Positions 24,549-37,267 are shown, counted from the first letter of the stretch. The stretch: DNA of 64,000 nt from Lyophyllum atratum (GCA_014905825.1 JACGCN010000092.1:1-64000); one strand, 5' to 3'. The notes: generated by a model not told the origin, from the letters alone. Numbers and translations are program-made.

Positions 24549-25074
24549 TCATGATCAATCAGGTTAGCTGCGTTCAACCATTCACCGATTTTGTTGCCAC
24601 TCATTCAACCTCATTAGACTGCCCACGGGCCACAGTTCGGGACATTTTTGTAGCAACGTGAAGGCATGCACGGCGCATGTGCCAAGCATCTTAGATTCGT
24701 GGACGTCAGAGATGCAATGAAGTGCAATGATCGATCATCGTCGTGCAGCGCAGTGTGGTTCTGTTTGATTTCGCTGTTACGACCTTCATCACTATCTATC
24801 ATGAGCAGTTAGCCTCACCCCTCATCATGTGGCAGCAACTCCGTTCAACAGAGTGTTTCCAGCCCCCGAGTGCGCCTGGAGGCTGAACGGATCTGATGGG
24901 CCGCCAAAACATGATATAACACAAGGAAACCGCGAGGCGAAAAGACAATAAGGAGGCATCGGTCGGTAAGATCGAATGCGTTTAAACAATTGAACGAGCC
25001 TCGCATGGGGGAATCCGATCTGGACGAACTTGGATGTGCCCCTTACCACGGACCCAGGATCAGAGCCTTCAAAA
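24549..25074. promoter_or_regulatory. divergent region between DAD3 and the Clp1-like gene
   Basis: About 530 bp without a supported gene. Presumed promoters for two divergent genes; no specific motif recognised. Confidence 0.4.
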
Positions 25075-26412
25075 ATGCAGTCCTCTGAGCCCAAAATGGA
25101 GACATATCCCCTTCCTCATCCCTTCCGTAAGCCTTCCATCACGTCTCCGAGCCCTTCACCTCCCCAGCGCTTCGAAACTGATCATCGCCCGCCCCTTGGT
25201 TCCCGCATTCCTTTCTTGGCCTTCGCTCTAACGCGTCTTCATACGCAGGATGACATTGTCAGGAGACAATAACCCAACCGTTGCTCTTGATATTAAAAGG
25301 CAGGAGGTCGATCCTCCTCAATCATTCTGCTGCCGCGGGTCTGGCGAACCTATGGCTACATGTACTTCGACCTATCCTTTGGCTCCTGCACGAGAATGCA
25401 AGCCCCCCACGCCCTCCTTCGAACCAACACGATTTCCCTCTCCTTCGCTGGAAGATGTGCCTCTTGAGTACATCATCGACCAACTCCGTAACTTAGCGTC
25501 GCATTACTGGAATAAACCAGAAACGGCGGATTGTACTATTAGTTCGTCCTCCTCCCTTTTACCGCCTTGAAGCAAGCTAACTAACTTCCCCCAGTTGTCC
25601 CCATCCCTCATGCGCAAGGAAAACCAATACACCCCACCATCGCTGCGCAGCTCCCTCCACAAACACACACCTCGGTGTCGAGCATGTACGATCCTTCTGG
25701 CTTGGGTAGAAGAGCTACCGAGCCCACATTAAACCTTGTCCCTCGGATATCTCTCAAGGTCCGTTTGCTTATTGTCGTCCCCTTTCATTACGATGCTTAT
25801 CGTCATTTACAGCTCCACATAGACTACCTCTCAACTCATTCGAGCTACATCCGGGCCCTCTTCAGCGGGGCAAACCCACTTGACCTCGTTCATACGACAT
25901 GTACTTCATTTAACGGCCCACATTCAGCCAGCCGTTTCAATATTCCCGCAAACCGTCTTCCGCGTTTGATGCCAGGCTCAGCCGATCACCCCGTCCTTCT
26001 CCTTCCCGTACCCGATCCTTCGTCCTTCCACCTCCTCGTCCATTGGATGTATTTTGGTGACACATCACACATCACCCAGTGTCTAGACGAAGGCGTCGTG
26101 CATTGGGAAGGCCTCGCGCGCAATGTCGAGTACCTCGGCCTCTCCTCCGGGATCAGATCCTTCTTGCGCCAGTATTACTATGGGGTGGAGATGCGGAAGG
26201 CGGGCAAATATACCTACGACGATGACTCAGATACCCTGTGCAGCGATAGCGATAGTGATATGGATGATGACGACTACGACTCTTCGACTGTATCCGGCAT
26301 GGATGATAGCGATATCGACTCTGACGATGAAAAGGAACCTTTTAGGGGCAGACCACGGATACGACGGCCCCTCTCTTACCAGGAACCTGGAACCAGACAA
26401 TGGTACTCCTAG
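25075..26412 (+). CDS. Clp1-like protein (BTB-like fold, acidic tail)
   Basis: Resembles the basidiomycete Clp1 (clampless1) group, proteins linked to clamp-cell formation and dikaryon development; this is recognised from memory of the family and not proven. Conserved-looking parts are VPLEYIIDQLRNLASHYWNK, the block LHIDYLSTHSSYIRALFSG after an intron ending at 25811, and VLLLPVPDPSSFHLLVHWMY. GLARNVEYLGL then leads into a strongly acidic tail (residues DDDSDTLCSDSDSD and so on). The LHIDYL/SYIRALFSG pattern is like the B1-B3 core of BTB/POZ domains. Two introns are clear (after CTI and after ISLK). The N-terminus is uncertain: a 46-bp intron at 25258-25303 would join the Pro-rich leader to EVDPPQS; otherwise translation may start at 25250. 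Confidence 0.6.
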
Positions 26413-27217
26413 CCCTCCGACTTCGCGCTCCCCTTGGAGAACGACGGCTCACTAGCTTCAGCACTTCGAACCTTCGCAACCTATCATTATTGGTTTTTCT
26501 TTTCGTCCTTCAATCACCCACACATTCCTTTTGAAACCCTCTACTTCGCGCAGTCGTTTATTACCACAGACGCTGGTCATTAACATACGCAAACACAACC
26601 CTCCTTAAACCCCACTATCAAAGTCATCCAAGTGGCAGTAGCCACATGTACAATGCCAATGAACAAATGTAAAAAAAGACGTTTAGTACCTTAAGCTCCT
26701 TGGCGTCTGAACGTTGTCAAGATACCGATCGCGACAGGTACCTTCCTCGGACAACAACAAAGATCCTCTCTATTGTCTTTCGCCACATAGGACCCCTGTC
26801 CCATCCCACTCCACAGCCCTGTCACATGGCCAGGCGTCTACTCAGACGCTCGTAACCGACGCGGTTGAAACAAAAAGAGCAAAGACAAAAAGAATTGCGG
26901 CCTAGTAGAGGGAATTTGCCGTTAGTCTAAATTATTCGCAGGGACTTGCTTCCTCGCGCTCCTGGCTCAGGTTACCCGAAGACGCACGCGGCGCGAGCGA
27001 AACATGGTTCACAAAGTACTAGTATACATTCCCGCGATGCGCACCCGCTCGGGAGTAGGGTGCAGAAGGAGCTAATCTAACAATAATGTAAGTGGTCTCG
27101 TGGGTATCTATTTCCCGCCGCACCAGAATTAAACGAGACAACCGTCCGTAAAATGAATAGATAGAGGGAAGCGGTATCCCGGCGAACGAAGGCGGCGTCC
27201 CTTGACGATGAATGCTG
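26413..27217. other. convergent 3' regions, no gene seen
   Basis: About 800 bp between the stops of the Clp1-like gene and the kinase. Short frames only, for example 26714-26905. No RNA gene or repeat recognised. Confidence 0.4.
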
Positions 27218-28720
27218 TCAAATATCCTCCTTCGGTGGGAAGCAATCGTTGTATGCAAGATACGGTGGAGGTGTGACGATTCTAAGGCCGGGAATCTTCT
27301 TCTGCTGGGGTAGAGGCTGGCTGTGCCAGGTATCTGCTAAATGGGGTTCATTGGGGACAAAAGGAGCCTGCGCAGAGATTAGGTCAGACGAGGCGAGCAG
27401 AAATTCGACAGAGAACCTACGAGATACTTCCGCTCCTCAATCCCAGACCACTTGACCAGTTTCAGCCATTCGTGGTCTCTGACCTCTTCCCAGCCGTTAG
27501 TGCCGAGTCTGTTCACGGCATCCACGGTCAACAGGCTCGAGATGAGCGATTTAAGGTGCTTCCCAATATTGACGTGTTCGCGCCAACGTATTATTCCGGA
27601 GGCTGCTTTTATGTGAGCATCGGCTTCCGATTTCCCATGGAATGGCTTTCGCCGGGACAAAATCGTCAGCAGTTCGTCGGGAGTCAAAGGAGATGAATGG
27701 GACCCACTAATTTTCTGTAAGTCATTTCATACAGGATTGCACCCGCAGACCACCAGTCGACACCCAAGTATGTCGGTCTCGTCTGTTTATCAAAGGATGA
27801 AAGCTCAGGCGCCATATATGCTGGGGACCCAATCATTATCCACTCGTTCTCCTCATCTAACCTCGCTACGGTGCCGAAATCCGCAATGACGAGATAGCCA
27901 TCAGCACCGACAAGTATATTTTCAGGCTTCAGGTCTCGATGCCGCAGATTCTGTTCTTCCAGAAATGATAATCCGGCGACGATGTTAGCAAAGTAGAAAG
28001 CATTTGCTGAAGGGTCCAAGGGCGCGCGCTTTTGAATCAAAGATCGTAACGTCCCGCACGGAACGAGCTCGAGCATCATATAAAGGCTTTCCGGGTCTTT
28101 GAACGTCTGGATGATGCCAGCCACAAATTGATTCCATGGTAGTTCCGCGAGGATGGAGCGTTCGATGTTCTTATCTTTTGTGCCGGACTAAAACCCAAGG
28201 GTAAGCGAAATCAATCTTGCCAGGATGCTATGACTACTGACCTTCTCTGCAAACCGCACGTTTTTCCTCCTCATTACTTTGACTGCAAAAAGAGATCCTG
28301 GCCTGTCGAGTGGGTGGGTTGCGCGACGGGTGCGGACGAGAAGCACTTGACCATACACTCCTTCCCCTGGCGAAAACATGAGACGCGGAAAGAAACTTCG
28401 ACGGGAAGACAAGTTACCTAGAGCCTTTACGCATTCTAGGTCCGAAAGCGTCAATGGGGGAGGTCGAGGATCAACAGGGCGACGTATGCTAGGATCTGGT
28501 TCGTACGCGAACTGCAATGTCATTTCTTCAGATTAAGGCTTACCTCGAACACAAAACCGAAACTCACCTCCGGGGTGGGATGTCTGTACGATCCACGGTA
28601 ACGATGTCCTTCTATTATACCATCGTAGGTCGTGCCGAATCTAGGTGCGCGACTTTTTGGGCGGTCCAAGGGGTCAGGACGATTGCGCGTGAGGTAAGGG
28701 CGTCCGCGAATAGGCGGCAT
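27218..28720 (-). CDS. AGC-type serine/threonine protein kinase
   Basis: Complete kinase catalytic domain. A 51-bp intron splits the glycine loop; splicing gives ALGEGVYGQVLLVR. FAVKVMRRKNV holds the ATP lysine, HRDLKPENILV the catalytic loop, DFGTVARL the magnesium site, and MAPELSS the APE motif. GVDWWSAGAILYEM is the DWW signature typical of AGC kinases. The N-terminal 50 residues (MPPIRGRPYLTRNRP...) are basic and low in complexity. After the catalytic domain the tail is short (LAPFVPNEPHLADTW... ending FPPKEDI) without an obvious FxxF hydrophobic motif, so the exact subfamily is open. Substrates unknown. It is divergent from IPK1 across 523 bp. Confidence 0.85.
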
Positions 28721-29243
28721 TAGTTATGTCGATATGGGTCGGGGGGGATACGAGGATGTGCGGAAGTTGGAGCATAGTTTATATTAAGTGAACCGGAGTG
28801 CTTTGACCTCGGGCCAAATTCAACTTTCCATTGTTCTGACTGATGGCCATGTGAGTCAACGACGCGAACCTTGTTCAGAATGCGTATTGGAATACGCCTG
28901 TGATAGAGGATCGTAGCCCTTATTGTGCTCTGAGGTCCAAGCTCGTCCAAGTTGGAGAGTAACGTCTTGTCTGTGGGATGGTGGTCAGTGCGAACGGAGA
29001 GCGATGCCAAGCGGAGGCAGCTTTCGCACTCTTGCGCCTCACCGCGTCAGCTTTGCTTCGCGACATCACGCGTCCATGCCGTACATCCCAATGGCTATCG
29101 CGCAGCTGTAGAACGTGCAGAACTCGAGATGACTCTATTCCATGGATAGCGGCTGTGCCTTCACGTGAATCGTACATCGCAGGCCGTAGCTCACCAGTGA
29201 TACACTATCACTATTCTGAATCGCGTCGACGATACTGCACATC
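28721..29243. promoter_or_regulatory. divergent region between kinase and IPK1
   Basis: 523 bp between two divergent starts. Frames here (28720-29010 minus and others) start at non-ATG codons or lack support. No clear TATA or defined motif. Confidence 0.4.
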
Positions 29244-30705
29244 ATGCTAGCTCGAGTAACGGACACACTCCCGGAACACTGGAAATACGTCTCGGAGGGC
29301 GGAGCCACGATCGTCTTCTCCTACGACGGCCCCCCAAGTCCCCAGTTCGACGGAACCGTGCTGCGTCTGAGGAAATCTCTCGTCCCTGCAGTTCCTTTGC
29401 GCACGGCCAGCGCTGGGGGAACGGGTTACGAGCCAGATGACCCGATGATTGAGTACCAGCAGAAATGCATGGAAAGGCTAATTCCACTCGAACATCTGCC
29501 TCGTCTGGAGTCTGTTCACGTCGATCGGGAATGGTTAGAGAATCTGGTTGCCCTCCGTAACATCGAACGACCCCGAGATCGAAGGGACAAAGATCAGGTC
29601 GATCTATCGCGCACTAAGGGCGTTCTTGCGACGGATTTAGTCGGTACGAATCGGTTAGCGGTGGAGATCAAGGTTCGTCTTCGCATTTGCTCAGTGGTCG
29701 CCGGTGAACATATCTTTTCTAGCCAAAGTGGGCATTTTTACCTTCTGCCACCCATCTTTCCAATGAAACGCGAGATGCCAAGACGCGGACATGCAGATTT
29801 TGCATGCATTCCGCGATGAGGGCCAAGGCCGGAGAAACGGTGGCTTTGGGATATTGCCCACTGGATTTGTTCTCGGGGGAAGAGCTTCGCGTCAAGCAGG
29901 CCATCTATAATCTTTGGGATACATGGAACGAGAGCAATGGAACAGTCAACAATCTCAAGATTTTCGTTCATGGTAAAACTATTGCGCCTGCTGAGGTGAG
30001 TCGACTCAGACTTTTCTCCTAGCATATTTACGAATTACTGCCATGTAATTCCCCTAGGTATCCTCTATGCTCTCAAATAACGTTGACGCGGAGACATACA
30101 GTGGAGACCTCCGTGAAGCGTTCGCTTCAGCGCTATTGCCCTTGCTTTTGAATACCCCCGTTCTTCAAATTCTCTCCACCCTTCAACGTAACCTTGATGT
30201 TCTTGACATCGAGGGCCTCTCCAATCTATGGCTACTGGCTGAAACTTCTGCCCCATTATATCGCACAACGTTCGCATCCTTTTTGGAAGGGCAGTCGACC
30301 GGAATCGACGAAGGACCTCCTCCCTCCTCACCCATCGGCGTCAGCTCTTTATTCCTAACCTCACCAGAGCCCACGATATCTGATTGGACCAATTTCTTGG
30401 ATATGTATTTCTCCCAGACCAGCGCTCAGCTGGATCACCAAAATCCTGCGCCAGAAAACCTCCGCTATTATCTCCTTGCGTACCTCCTCTCAGCGACCTT
30501 CAAGGATTGCTCGATCATTGTTCGCCTAGATCAGCTCCGACCGACAGGACCTGCGCAGGAGGTGAAACCCGAGCAGATAACCGTGATTGATCTGGATCCG
30601 AAGAGTATGGCCAGACTTCGAAAATGGGAAAGTCTGGATCAAGAAATTGTCCGAAAATACATCGCCGCAGATGACCGTAAAGTGTGTGTCGATGCATCGC
30701 GATGA
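29244..30705 (+). CDS. IPK1: inositol-pentakisphosphate 2-kinase
   Basis: Phosphorylates Ins(1,3,4,5,6)P5 at the 2-position to make phytate (EC 2.7.1.158), which supports mRNA export and is the precursor of inositol pyrophosphates. The N-lobe WKYVSEGGATIVFSYDGPP with VLRLRK is the family nucleotide-binding start. After an intron at EIK the signature continues PKWAFLPS, giving EIKPKWAFLP. TCRFCMHS matches the zinc-binding region of the enzyme. KDCSIIVRL and ITVIDLDPKS near the end match the C-terminal catalytic block that holds the metal-binding aspartate. The last exon ends CVDASR. Three exons, about 440 residues. Whether the 30706-30832 frame is also used as an alternative last exon is unclear. 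Confidence 0.92.
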
Positions 30706-31018
30706 ATGGCTAAAGGAAGTGCGCCATGCAGTCCCATCAATCGGCCTGCTCGTACCAGACGAATACAGACGAATACCCTCTGAGTCTCCGATTTTATTTG
30801 CCGTTGAGGTGTCCGATGATTATTCCCTTTGAGATTTGTATCACATAATTAAGATGATAATCTTACTTTTGCCTTGTATTCTTACGTCCCTCGTCTGATT
30901 AAAGTTGAGCCTGTTGCCAGAACTCTGCGACCAGCTGGAGGCAGCCAGGCACACAACTTCGGTCACGTGGTTTCACGCGACGGAAATGGTCCGTTAACCG
31001 GTGACGTTCACAAGCTGT
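30706..31018. other. IPK1 3' region
   Basis: About 310 bp, containing a short continuation frame (to 30832) and then AT-rich sequence. Nothing else recognised. Confidence 0.4.
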
Positions 31019-31063
31019 GGACGATGTGAACTCCTGTACTTATAAGTACACTTTACATCGTCC
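31019..31063. promoter_or_regulatory. nested palindrome just upstream of IVD
   Basis: GGACGATGT (31019-31027) and its exact reverse complement ACATCGTCC (31055-31063) flank a perfect 16-bp palindrome TGTACTTATAAGTACA (31035-31050), 23 bp before the IVD ATG. The core contains TATAAG. It may be core promoter, a binding site for a dimeric regulator, or a 5' UTR hairpin. Confidence 0.6.
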
Positions 31064-31085
31064 TACTCACAAACCTTCATTGCCA

Positions 31086-32774
31086 ATGGCCTCTTTGCGA
31101 TCTTTGATCAGGACCACTGGTAGTCAGCGAGTAGCTGTCACTGCATTAAGATGCACACCGATACAAAGGCGAAACGCGTCGTTTTATAACGCCGAGGTGG
31201 CGGGGTTGAATGAAGAGGAGACTGAAGTACATCCAGCTCAGTGCTACATCCTCAACGCGCTCTGCTCAATTTCATCATTAGTTTAGAAATGCTGTTGTGG
31301 ACTTCGCGCAGAAGGAAGTCGCCCCCCGAGCTGCAGAAATTGACAAAACGAATAACTTCCCTGCGGTAAGCGTCCCCTTCTTTACATGAGTTTCAAAAGC
31401 TACAACTTCAGGATATAGGATCTCTGGGAGAAGCTAGGATCAATGGGTCTCCTCGGAATTACAGTGGCTTCCAAATACAACGGTCTCTCCCTTGGTTACT
31501 TCCACCATACCCTTGCAATGGAAGCGCTCTCAGCTGCGTCAGGCTCCGTAGCCCTTTCTTATGGTGCTCACTCCAATCTCTGCGTCAACCAAATACACCG
31601 GCATGGAAACGAAGAACAGAAAGCTAAATACCTGACGGACCTCGTTAATGGAACCAAGGTGGGGAGTTTGGCGATGAGCGAGGCTGGAAGTGGTAGCGAC
31701 GTCGTTAGCATGCGATTAAAGGCCGAGAAAGTACAAGGAGGCTGGAAACTCAATGGAAGTAAGTTCTGGTACGTAACCTCCGTCCTCATGCATGGAAATG
31801 ATCGGTTTTTATGATCATGATCAGGATAACAAATGGACCCGTAGCATCAACACTGGTTGTTTATGCGAAGACGTCGCCGGAAAAAGGCTCGAAAGGCATC
31901 ACGGCGTTTATTATTGAGAAGGGATTCGAGGGTTTCTCAACCAGCCCAAAGTTGGACAAGTTTGGGATGAGAGGTAGTGATACTTGCGAGTTGGTATTTG
32001 ACGACTGCGTAGTGCCTGACGGTAATTTCCGTCGCCTTTCAACACCGTATGATCTCCTGATCACCTTGCAGCAAATGTTCTTGGCGCGGTCGATAAAGGA
32101 GCTGCGGTACTAATGTCTGGCCTCGATTTAGAACGCATTGTCTTGAGTGGTGGACCCCTGGGGTGCGTCCGTTTATGCTCATACTATTAGCCTACCTGTA
32201 CAACTCGACGACACAGATTGATGCAAGCTGCCTTCGATGAAGCGGTCGAATACATCCATGATAGAAAGCAGTTTGGACGGCCTGTCGGCACCTTCCAGTT
32301 GATGCAAGGTCAGAGTGAAACATTGTGCAATATGGCAGTTACTAATTCGATTTTTTCAGCCAAGGTGGCTGATATGTATACCAAACTCAATGCCAGTCGA
32401 TCCTATGTATATGCCGTCGCAAGGGCATGCGATCGAGGCAACGTTAGCCGCAGAGTAAGTGGAGACATGCGGCTGCTCCATCATTTCTGACGCGTAGCTT
32501 CAGGATTGCGCCGGTGCAATCCTTTATTCGACCGAAAAAGCCGTCGAAGTGGCGCTAGAGGGCATGCAGTGCCTCGGAGGTAATGGGTATATAAACGGTG
32601 ATCTCGATTGTGTATCATGGAGGGCCCTACCATCAGAGTTAACGTTTTCAACATACAGATTACCCAATGGGCCGTATCGTCAGGGACTCTAGACTGTACA
32701 CCGTTGGCGCTGGAACTCAAGAGATTCGCCGCATGCTGATTGGGAGGGAATTCAATGAGCAGTTCAAGGTTTGA
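31086..32774 (+). CDS. IVD: isovaleryl-CoA dehydrogenase, mitochondrial
   Basis: FAD enzyme oxidising isovaleryl-CoA to 3-methylcrotonyl-CoA in leucine breakdown (EC 1.3.8.4), passing electrons to ETF. The first 30 residues ([19 protein letters not shown]...) form a basic mitochondrial presequence. Family blocks in order: [52 protein letters not shown], and [13 protein letters not shown] for FAD/substrate. WITNGP spans a splice junction. [18 protein letters not shown] carries the catalytic glutamate in the position special to isovaleryl-CoA dehydrogenases. [19 protein letters not shown] and the end [11 protein letters not shown] complete it. About nine introns. Length about 425 residues, normal for the family. 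Confidence 0.94.
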
Positions 32775-33222
32775 ATTAGGCATCATACCAATACCTATAG
32801 CCCGAAGATTTTGGGCTTTCTTGTGAGTGCGTGATGGGTTAATGCTTGTTGACAACTTTATAATGTTCCTTGCTGGTCTAGGAGTAGTTTGCATTTCAAA
32901 TATCTATGTACCGATCAGGTCCACAAATCAAGCCGATGAGCCGCGGAGCATAAAATGTCTCAGATGCTATATTGAATGGAACGCACCGTCCAACCAAAAC
33001 CTCTCCGTTTGAATTTCGGGGTACAAAGGCTCATGAGAGCATCGCAAAAGCCTATAACACACTTCGCGCAGGAAATTCCAGACTGATTCTTCTATTTATA
33101 ACGCCAATTTTCCAATAGCCCTTTCCGTTCTGGCTGTGTCATCCATAACAGATTTCTAAGCTTCAGCCCCTTCAGCTCCAGCATTTCTTACGGTCATATC
33201 ACCACAAGCGCTACAACTGGTA
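32775..33222. other. intergenic between IVD and the zinc-cluster factor
   Basis: About 450 bp with short frames only; no motif recognised. Confidence 0.4.
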
Positions 33223-34625
33223 ATGTCGGAGTGGACAGGCGCGAAGACGGAGGATTCAAGCTCTCCTTTCGTTCCATCTGCTATGACCGGGGCGGAGTCC
33301 AGCGTATACCCCACTGCCGCGGAACCCCGCACTGGTCCTTCACAAGGTGTTCTTCCGGAAACTGAACACCTTTTTCGGCCACCAACAGCGACACCTTCCG
33401 AGCGGCAACGCACGGTGCAGGCTTGCGACAAATGCCGGGAGCGTAAAACCAAGGTCAGTTGGAGACTATCTTGAGCGATGGGACGCTAAAGAGTATTCCA
33501 GTGTTCTGGGGAACATCCTGCATGCCAACGATGTACGACGCGAGGGCTCATTTGCCAGTATTCATCTCGGGAGCCGCGTACTCGAGGTCCAGCGAAGGCT
33601 CGACTCCGTAATGCTATATCTTCCGCAGATTTACGGTCGCCCTCGAATTTGCCTAACTATTCGCATGGACCGCAGTCCGTCGAAGCGGAACAACCCCCTC
33701 ATCAGTCTCGACACTTTCCGTCCCAGCATTATCAGGCCCTTCAAGACTATCCAATACTATGCAGGGTCGCCTCTATTCCTCGCTCCCCCCATGCCGACTC
33801 CGAGCTCCATTCCGTTCCAATGAACGCATATGGCTTTGAGGCGGCGCATGACAATTACATGCAGCCTTTCCGATACGAGGACAGCTCATACGATGCACCA
33901 TTTCATGCGCCTCCTGCGCATTATACGCCAGGCAATCTTCAAATATCCCACTTGCGAGATGTGCGTCGCGTACAGAGTCACTCTACCTTGATAGGATCCA
34001 GTGGAGGCGGCTTAAGCAGGAGTACCCAATACGGTCATCCAAGCCCTCAGCCTTTCGATGACTTCACGGGGTCATACTCTTACGGACAGTGGCCTTTGCA
34101 AGGTCAAATCTCTCCCCGGCCGGTGGGCATGTTTGATACATTCGAGCACCAGGTTCCGCTGGCTGCGCCACTTGAGCCTCAAGTCACCCACCATCATTCA
34201 TCAAAGGTTCACTCATGGGGTTATCACAGCGATGGAGGAAGCACTGGGTAAGAACCCTCGCATGCATAAATAACATTGGCATCGCCTGATGCTCTTCCAG
34301 GTCTGAACCCATGCATGGCAGTGAACCGAATATTGGATATTCACCTTCTTCCTCAGAAGACGCCCCGGAGGTTTCGTCTCATCGTACATCGGGCCTCGGC
34401 GTTGTGACAACGAGTCACGACCCTCGTACCTTCACGCAAGCGAACAATTTCCCCAGCTATACGCACTATGACTATGGAGCTGAGGGAAATCCTCGCTCAC
34501 TGCCGCCTGTGAACGGTTGCGCTCCACCATTCAACGCCAACACTACTTCTGTTCGCGATGGCCACTATAATCAACAAGGCTTAGCGTCGGATACTCACAT
34601 ACACTATCAAGTAGTCGGCCCATGA
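33223..34625 (+). CDS. Zn2Cys6 binuclear-cluster transcription factor
   Basis: Fungal-type DNA-binding regulator. The cluster reads ACDKCRERKTK then CSGEHPACQRCTTRGLIC, spacing C-x2-C-x6-C-x6-C-x2-C-x6-C; an intron (33453-33500) splits it exactly between the second and third cysteines' loops. It is preceded by an N-terminal Ser/Thr/Pro-rich segment and followed by a basic linker (SSREPRTRGPAKARLRN). The rest (about 330 residues) is rich in Ser, Pro, His, Tyr and Gln with no Fungal_trans middle homology region that I can see, so it looks like a short regulator with a disordered activation region. One further intron near 34247-34300. The end is IHYQVVGP. Target genes unknown. Confidence 0.88.
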
Positions 34626-35550
34626 CCAAAACAAGAAGACGTTGGATTCGACGAAGTGCATCTTGGGCATGTAATATTGCTCATGGGCTGGCTTTTGGGC
34701 GCTTTTTGTCTCTATGTATTTTATATCTAAGATATTGATGATTTCTGTAGGTAATTTTGTCTTTTGTTTTCCCTCACATTTGCTACCATACGTCCTCTAT
34801 AATTTTGAGCCATTCATAATTGTTAATAAACCTACTAGTACGTGCATGCGAATGACGGGGATGTGGAGTTCTAAGGTGAAGCGGCAGTTTGGTGATTGCC
34901 TCGGATCCGGATGTGCCACTATTACACAGTAGGCAAGTTGTTTATGTACGATGTCCTCGGACTAGCGCCTGCCCAGTGGCGTGGCAGTTGGCCGTCTCTT
35001 TAAGTTTACAACCAGCAGGAATCATACATCACACTATCAACCCGGATAACCAAAGAAAACGAGGAGCTGATCAGAGAATACTGAAAGCCTGCTAAATTGG
35101 CCTTATTCTAAAAGAGAATGCTGCAGATAGTACAAATTGATATGAGTGATCAAGTAATACGGGTATACGGGCGCGTATCGAAGAGAGAGCGAGAGGAATG
35201 TGAGGTTCATTAGAAAGACCGTGGATGAGAATGATTGGAGGGATAGCCTATGTGAAGCCATCACATATAATGGCGGGGTATGAGGAGTAATGTAATAGGT
35301 ATTGCGTATTCGGAGATAGTACCCGCCTGATGAGTTCCACGTAAGGACACCTGAGCAATAATCAAGGAACACTATCACTAACCGTGGCGCAGTATAACAG
35401 GAACAGGGGCGACCAAGCCCGGGGGCAAATATCTAGACTGCGTACATACTGCAGGCCGAAGCTGCTTGCACAAAGGGCAAGCCCTCGGGTCGAGCAACGG
35501 GTTTGCACTAATGTTAAGTAGCGCATACCGAGAAGACATCTGAGGAGCAG
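34626..35550. other. 925-bp convergent intergenic region
   Basis: Between the stops of the Zn2Cys6 gene and LIS1. AT-rich 3' UTR-like sequence, then unsupported frames (35103-35378). No RNA gene or repeat recognised. Confidence 0.4.
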
Positions 35551-37267
35551 TCATGGAAGCCAGATCCTGACTGTCTGGTCAACACTTCCAGTAGCAACAA
35601 CATTGACCAGCTTCTCGGGTTCTGCTGACGAAGCACCCTCCCCATTCCCATTTACTGCTGTGGTCGCACCACCAGATGCTGGCTGCCGACCCCACGCGAG
35701 AGTAGTGACGAAGTGGTTGTGAGCATCAAGAGTTTTCATACATCGTCCCGTCGACAGTTCCCATACGCGAATTGTCTTGTCATCTGATGCGGAGAGCAGA
35801 TATTTCCCTGAAGGATGGAATGCAAGGGCTCGAACCCAATTGTCATGGCCAGGCTTAAAAATAGTAATGAGATTCGTCCGCAAAGGAGGGGAAGAAACTT
35901 ACAAGATTCCGTAGCATTTGACCACTTTGGACGTCCCACAATTTGATCGTCTTGTCTCGAGCACCACTAGCCAGATACAGACCAGGCCGTTTTGTCCGAT
36001 CAGTGTTCTATATCACGCATGTTAAGGACGTGCAAAGAGAGATATTGATGATACCAACCGGAATCCCCGTCAATTCCCGTATCGCAGCATATGCTGCGAT
36101 AGGGGCGAATGCGACCACTTCGACGTCATGTTCATGATCTCGCAGCTCCAACTTCGATTCTCCTGTTTGAGCATCCCATATTCGAACGGTCTACCAGGGA
36201 GAGCGTTACTAGGAGGGACCAATGGATCATAAAGCATAACGTACGTGATCTTTTGAACCGCTTGCCAGCCACTTCCCATCATCGGATGGTACAACGCATC
36301 GCACCCACTCAGCATGGCCTGAAATGGTTCTTACGAGATGTCTATATATCCATGTAAGCAACAACACAGAAGGCTTCACTAGGGAGCAATCGACTTACGT
36401 TGAGGCGATATCAAACACTCTGATGGTCCGATCTCGACTCGCGCTGACGATAAACTGATCCCCAGGCATGAAACGCACGGCGGAGACAGAATGGTCGTGT
36501 CCAGGGAAAGTCTTCGTGTTCTTCCACTCATTCTGAGAGTCCCAGATCTTTATGAACAGATCTGATGAGCACGTCACTAGATAGTAACGTATAAGTAATG
36601 CGCCGCATGTGCTAGGATCCGTCGAGGTAAAACTCACCTAGGAGATGACCTTTATGGTCAAACTCGACATCCATGACTGCTTTCGTATGCCCTTTCAAAG
36701 TACGCTCAAACTCTCCGGTCTCCCAATCCCATATCTTGACTGTAGCGTCTTCACTAGCAGAGGCAATGATTGAGTATTGCGGGTGAAATGCGACACGCGT
36801 CACGGGAGATCGATGCCCAGTAAGGACGTGTGACGCTGGCGCTCGAGGAACCCAGTCGGTTTGGGAGGCGGCACGCTTGGCGGGTGACAATGAGAGCTCC
36901 TCTTGCAGCGCAGCGTTACGGTTCTCTAAATCCATGATCTACGCCAGAGAATTCATCGAAGCTCACGTCAATCTAGATCTCCTCACCCTTGAGTCAGGAC
37001 GATGTACTCACCTTCTTTTGCAACCGAATGACACTTGTCCACTTCTTTTCCAAAAGGCCGGCATATTTCGCCTTCGGATCTGGGGTGTACTCCGTACCAG
37101 CATCGGCCTTGAGGGCGTTGAAGGCTGTGGTGAAATTATTGGCATGTAGGTAATCAAGCATGGACTTGTGTCTATAGTTGCGGAATGCATGATTGAGCGT
37201 TTGGGAGACTCCTAGATACTTGTTGGACGCACAGATCCTCTCTCTGCCTGTCGGACAGCAAAGACAT
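35551..37267 (-). CDS. PAC1: LIS1/PAC1/NudF, dynein regulator
   Basis: Binds cytoplasmic dynein and controls nuclear migration and spindle positioning. The start [12 protein letters not shown] joins after an intron to [20 protein letters not shown], the LisH dimerisation motif, followed by a short coiled coil ([15 protein letters not shown]). Seven WD repeats follow, including [92 protein letters not shown] and [13 protein letters not shown]. The last repeat has a Gly/Ala/Asn-rich insert ([18 protein letters not shown]) before the end [10 protein letters not shown]. At least six introns. The domain order and length match fungal NudF. Confidence 0.95.

Noticed and set aside
28720..29010. Open frame upstream of the kinase ending in TAATG, which looks like a uORF overlapping the kinase start
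   Set aside because: Its first codon is TTG, not ATG, and no translation signal supports it.
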